From: an uncultured Oceanospirillales bacterium
GTDB taxonomy: Bacteria; Pseudomonadota; Gammaproteobacteria; Pseudomonadales; Litorivicinaceae
DNA: 35,045 nucleotides
Assembly: GCA_913061245.1 (NCBI GenBank)
Contig: CAJXTO010000001.1
Coordinates: forward strand, 1 to 35,045
Direction: 5' to 3'
Part shown: in pieces, positions 31,519 through 35,045 of the stretch
Numbering within the stretch: position 1 is the first letter of the stretch
Layout of the letters: every line of letters starts with the position of its first letter
The notes under the pieces: generated by a model
What the model was told of the DNA's origin: nothing
What the model saw: the letters and a program-made list of their open reading frames with translations, nothing else
Database searches by the model: none
Position numbers and translations under genes: made by a program

Positions 31519-34146
31519 TCAAGAAGACATCCACTGCGCCCAAAGACCCTCAACCAACTGCCGCTCGTTTTTAACCTCTGCGATTTCGGCACGACCTTCC
31601 CGGCCAGCCAAGATTGCTTCATGGTTTAACGTCCGATAGTGGACATAAGCGCTCTTCAACGCATCTGCATCTACTGTTGAAATACACCCAGACCCTGAAA
31701 GTCCGTCGAGCTGTCGGATGTTATCCGTATAAGTCGCAAGCTCGGGATGCATTTCTGCATGTGCTAGAACCTGATATTGCACCATAAATTCGATATCAAC
31801 GATACCTCCTCGATCGTGCTTTAAATCAAAACCGAAATCGCTCGTACTACTAGCCAAATGCGTTCGCATTTTTTCGCGCATTTCAACGACATCTTTTAAC
31901 AATGCTTTCGGTTCTCGCGGCTTTCGTAAAACGTCCAGACGAAGCGCCTCCAATCTATCGTTTAAGAATCGATCTCCAGCAACGGGACGTGCTCTGACGA
32001 AGGCTTGTAATTCCCAGGTCCATGCTGACTCATCCAGATATTTCTTCAGCGCATCAAGACCGACCACCATCAATCCAGAACGCCCAGACGGTCTCAATCG
32101 CGTATCGATTTCATACAAGCGACCAAAGCGTGTGTTGGTCTCAATCAATGCAATGACCCGACGCACGACACGATTAACGAAAAGACCACCCTCAATTGCG
32201 ACATCGCCATCTGTCATCTGATCAGGATCGATGCCGTGGACAAAAACGAGGTCAAGGTCTGAACCGTAGCTCATTTCAAGTCCACCTAATTTGCCATACC
32301 CAAGGACTGAGACGCCAAGCGCATCATCTCGATCCGATTCAATAACAACCGGTTGACCATGCTTATTCTGAACCTCTCGGTATGCGTAATGCAGCACTTC
32401 TGAAACAACTGCCTCAGCGATCCAAGTCAACTGGTCGGATACCTGCATTAATGGAATCTCGCCGCGCACCTCAAAAACAGCGACACGAAATGCGAGGCCG
32501 CGAGCAAATTGCACAAGTACTTCTGTTAAGCGTTCTGGGTCATCGGGATCAACTCGCTGCAAACGCATCGATAATTCCTGACCGATCGCCTCACGTGACA
32601 TCACCGCTTCACTCACATCGAGTGTCAGGAGCTCATCTAAGAGGGCGGGCATCTCAATCAGCCGCTCAGTAACCCAAGATGATCGATCCAAAATATCGAG
32701 CATCCGTTCCCGCGTCGCCGGGTTCTCAGATAAAAGCGACAAATACACACTGCGGCGCGTGCAGGTCGAAATAAACCGAAGCATCCGCTCTGTCACGTCG
32801 ATCGGATATTTACTTAATTCAGGACCTAATTGATCCAATAACGTAGTCAATCGAGATCGCGCAATCGGCTCAAGACGATCACACACTGGATCATCAAGAA
32901 ATGCGTCCAGCCGCTCTTGTACGTCATCTTTGATTGGGGCTTGAGTCGTCTCTTGTGATTTTTCAACCCGCATGAAAGAAGCAAACGCTTCATGAACTCG
33001 ATCCGTCACTTCTTTACGTTTTCGTTCAAAATCTTCAGCGGACTCAAACCCCATCACTGAAGCCAAAGGCCCACAATCTGATGGTAATTCCTGCGTTTGC
33101 TGATCGTTTTCAGCTTGAATAACGTGTTCAACGTAACGAAGCCACAAATAATCTTCTTTGAGTTGGATACCGTCATTCTCATTAATGATGGTCTCTGTCA
33201 TCAGAGTCGATAAGGCTTCTAGAAATCCGGTAACTTGAAGGCTTGGAATCTGGCCTCCGCGCAGTAATTGCATTGCTTGAACGATAAATTCGATTTCACG
33301 TATGCCGCCCCGCCCAACTTTCACGTTTTTATCTCGGCCGTTACGGCGGACTTCTGCCTCAATTTTTGATTTGAGATCGCGAATCGATTCAAACACACCA
33401 AAATCGAGATATTTCCGATACATGAACGGCTTTAACGACTTTAATAATTCGTGGCCTAGTTCAATATCACCTGCGACTGGGCGCGCTTTCAATAAAGCAA
33501 ATCGCTCCCATTCCCGGCCATGTACTTCGTAATAATCTTCACAGGCAACAACTGGGATTGCGAGTTGGCCCGCTGAACCCCAAGGTCTCAAACGCTGGTC
33601 AACACGTTCGACAAAACCATCAACCGTTTGCGCATCGAGTGATTTGGCAAGCTGTTGTGTCAGACGAGTGAAGTAATCGCCATGATCCCGTACGCGAGGG
33701 CCCGACGTTTCACCGTCTTCTGCGAAAACGCAGAAGATATCGATGTCGGATGAGAGATTCAGCTCGCGCCCACCTAATTTACCCATACCTAAAATCGTAA
33801 AGGCCCGGTTTGATGGGGCACCGAAGGCCTGCTCTAGGATTGTTCGATGATGCGCAAGACTGGCATCAAGCGCTGACTCCGCCATTTGCGTCGTGACCCG
33901 AACGGTATCCTCAAAAGAGTCTGTTCCATTCAATAGCCGATAGATCAGACCCGCTTGTGTTTGATTCCTCAGAAGGCGAGCTTCACGATCGAAATCATGC
34001 GTATTCAATTCGACTAGCTGTTGCCAAGAACTGTGAATTTGAGCCTGATCAGGTGGTATTGCTCCGGCAGTTCCCAGCCATACCTGTTCGGGATCGAACT
34101 TCTCGACCCAACGTTTCAGAAACTGAGAGTACTCAACTGGCTGCAT
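31519..34146 (-). CDS. glnE: Glutamine synthetase adenylyltransferase / adenylyl-removing enzyme
   Basis: GlnE adenylates glutamine synthetase to turn it off and removes AMP to turn it on, under control of PII and glutamine. The chain is 875 residues from ATG 34146, somewhat shorter than E. coli (946). Two nucleotidyltransferase domains are present: the N-terminal adenylyl-removase with MGKLGGRELNLSSDIDIFCVF (Ser-Asp-Ile-Asp near 133-136) and the C-terminal adenylyltransferase with YGKLGGLEMSYGSDLDLVFVHG (Asp-Leu-Asp near 630-632). Each domain is followed by its KxGxGGIxDIEF-type helix motif (VGRGGIREIEF and HDRGGIVDIEF). GGAG lies seven bases before ATG 34146. It overlaps the CYTH gene by 14 bases. 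Confidence 0.95.
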   Translation of the reverse strand: MQPVEYSQFLKRWVEKFDPEQVWLGTAGAIPPDQAQIHSSWQQLVELNTHDFDREARLLRNQTQAGLIYRLLNGTDSFEDTVRVTTQMAESALDASLAHHRTILEQAFGAPSNRAFTILGMGKLGGRELNLSSDIDIFCVFAEDGETSGPRVRDHGDYFTRLTQQLAKSLDAQTVDGFVERVDQRLRPWGSAGQLAIPVVACEDYYEVHGREWERFALLKARPVAGDIELGHELLKSLKPFMYRKYLDFGVFESIRDLKSKIEAEVRRNGRDKNVKVGRGGIREIEFIVQAMQLLRGGQIPSLQVTGFLEALSTLMTETIINENDGIQLKEDYLWLRYVEHVIQAENDQQTQELPSDCGPLASVMGFESAEDFERKRKEVTDRVHEAFASFMRVEKSQETTQAPIKDDVQERLDAFLDDPVCDRLEPIARSRLTTLLDQLGPELSKYPIDVTERMLRFISTCTRRSVYLSLLSENPATRERMLDILDRSSWVTERLIEMPALLDELLTLDVSEAVMSREAIGQELSMRLQRVDPDDPERLTEVLVQFARGLAFRVAVFEVRGEIPLMQVSDQLTWIAEAVVSEVLHYAYREVQNKHGQPVVIESDRDDALGVSVLGYGKLGGLEMSYGSDLDLVFVHGIDPDQMTDGDVAIEGGLFVNRVVRRVIALIETNTRFGRLYEIDTRLRPSGRSGLMVVGLDALKKYLDESAWTWELQAFVRARPVAGDRFLNDRLEALRLDVLRKPREPKALLKDVVEMREKMRTHLASSTSDFGFDLKHDRGGIVDIEFMVQYQVLAHAEMHPELATYTDNIRQLDGLSGSGCISTVDADALKSAYVHYRTLNHEAILAGREGRAEIAEVKNERQLVEGLWAQWMSS

Positions 34147-34999
34147 TCGTCGGCTCCAGAGATTTTCCAATCATCCAGCGGGCGAGCCCCGATGGAAGCT
34201 CCCCACGTCTCAAACTATCGCGGTATAGGGAAATTGCCTGCTGATCCCCGATTGCTTCCAACGCCCGAACAGCTTCATCTGGTGCGGGTCCAGACAAAGG
34301 ATCCAATGCGCGACTCAACCAATGAAGCCAATGCTCTCTAGTATCAGGTGTCGGGTCTTTCATCGGATTAGCGTCGCGAATCAATCGATCACCTCGCTCT
34401 GCTTTTGAGATAACTCCCATAAACGCGGGTAAGCGATCAGATATCTCACACCCGAGCGCTGTTAACTGATCAACGTCACCTGAGAGCAACTCAAGCTCCA
34501 GTTCCGAGACTCGAGACTCTCGATCACCAACTTGAACAGAACCAAGATCTAAGGACATCATCACATCACAATTATCTCTTGTGACGTGCCAGTCGGTGCG
34601 TTCGAAGGCATTCTGAAATACAACTTCAAGTGATCTCTCTTGGATTAACGGAACGACCGATACAGGTAAATCCAAACTCTCCAGACGCGCATAATCAAGA
34701 TGCGGGGAATCAATCGAAAAATTCCATTCGCGCCGCTGTGACAAACCACCTTCATCTGGCTCTCGGATCTTGACCGTCATCTCGTGAGATTCATTAATAG
34801 AGCGCGTTCGAATTGCAACACCCGATCGATGCAGCAGGCCTGCGCAATCAAAGTATGCGTTTTGTAAGAGCTCTGTCTGACTGGGAATCGCCTGATCCAA
34901 AACCGAATGCAGCACTTTAGAAACTCTGGATGGGTCGCAATCACGCAATCCTAATTTGAGTTCAAGTTCAATCGTGTCTGGAGTTGATGACCGATTCAT
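34133..34999 (-). CDS. CYTH-domain protein (probable inorganic triphosphatase, YgiF-like), no CHAD domain
   Basis: This 288-residue protein starts with the CYTH signature ExExK (IELELKLGL, about residues 10-18), followed by QNAYFDCAGLLHRSGVAIRTR and VKIREPDEGG, and a C-terminal strand SELELELLSGD. CYTH enzymes hydrolyse triphosphates in a charged tunnel. E. coli YgiF (433 residues) is also encoded directly upstream of glnE, but it carries a CHAD domain. Here the roughly 95 residues after the CYTH fold are short and helical and do not look like CHAD. The gene overlaps glnE. AGGGA lies upstream of the ATG; the 46 bases beyond to the window edge show nothing else I can support. Confidence 0.85.
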   Translation of the reverse strand: MNRSSTPDTIELELKLGLRDCDPSRVSKVLHSVLDQAIPSQTELLQNAYFDCAGLLHRSGVAIRTRSINESHEMTVKIREPDEGGLSQRREWNFSIDSPHLDYARLESLDLPVSVVPLIQERSLEVVFQNAFERTDWHVTRDNCDVMMSLDLGSVQVGDRESRVSELELELLSGDVDQLTALGCEISDRLPAFMGVISKAERGDRLIRDANPMKDPTPDTREHWLHWLSRALDPLSGPAPDEAVRALEAIGDQQAISLYRDSLRRGELPSGLARWMIGKSLEPTNAAS

Positions 35000-35045
35000 C
35001 GCACAATTCCCTGTGAGAAGAGGAGTTTAACCATTCAAACGCAAC

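Noticed and set aside
1..35045. tRNA, rRNA, CRISPR, insertion sequences, prophage or defence genes
   Set aside because: Coding sequence covers almost everything, the longest gap is 138 bases, and I saw no repeat arrays, transposase motifs or cloverleaf-like elements.

Overview
The window is an ordinary-looking but very tightly packed stretch of chromosome from a Gram-negative gammaproteobacterium. The lipid A/Kdo/heptose genes, a Mg-type HemB, Hsp33/Hsp15, GlnE and IlvE all fit that class. Several gene orders resemble those I remember from Pseudomonas and enteric bacteria: yrfG-hslR-hslO-pckA, hemB..trxA-rho, argH next to hemCDXY, and glnE-ilvE-waaF-waaC. I see no tRNA, rRNA, CRISPR array, insertion sequence, phage gene or attachment site. 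The spacing (start/stop overlaps, overlapping gene tails, no intergenic gap above about 140 bases) suggests a streamlined, perhaps marine, lineage. I cannot name the genus.

Layout, left to right. 1-2101 (minus): the first codons of an unidentified gene, a secreted MsrA-MsrB fusion and an EamA-type permease. 2142-9211 (plus): oligopeptidase B, nucleotidase YrfG, Hsp15, Hsp33, a highly diverged PckA homologue and glutamate-cysteine ligase; every gene overlaps the next. 9212-14684 (minus): a VTT/TVP38 membrane protein, a YnjB-YnjC-YnjD-like ABC importer, a YnjF-like CDP-alcohol phosphatidyltransferase and a secreted FKBP isomerase. 14740-17493 (plus): hemB, trxA, rho. 17490-21083 (minus): hemC-hemD-hemX-hemY. 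21136-22530 (plus): argH. 22527-31501: a lipopolysaccharide inner-core region (waaA, gmhA, hldE, an LpxL-type acyltransferase, waaC, waaF) with two oxidoreductases of unknown substrate inside it, followed by ilvE. 31519-34999 (minus): glnE and a CYTH phosphatase. There is no stretch over 300 bases without a gene.

Functionally the blocks cover protein repair and redox homeostasis (MsrAB, Hsp33, Hsp15, GshA, TrxA), tetrapyrrole synthesis (hemB, hemC, hemD, hemX, hemY), outer-membrane core synthesis (GmhA and HldE make ADP-heptose, WaaA adds Kdo, WaaC and WaaF add heptoses, LpxL acylates lipid A), and nitrogen control (GlnE, IlvE).

The points most worth a second look are: (1) the PckA homologue in the canonical pckA position has lost most catalytic residues and is probably a pseudoenzyme or has a new activity; (2) the VTT-YnjBCD-YnjF-FKBP operon is a multi-gene system of unknown function with a plausible lipid-headgroup role; (3) WaaA has His where the catalytic-base Glu is expected; (4) an FAD oxidoreductase, an aldo/keto reductase and GmhA are translationally coupled inside the LPS locus; (5) all five divergent gene pairs carry a symmetric -10-like element, and some of these genes look leaderless; (6) all five convergent pairs abut or overlap with no room for an intrinsic terminator.
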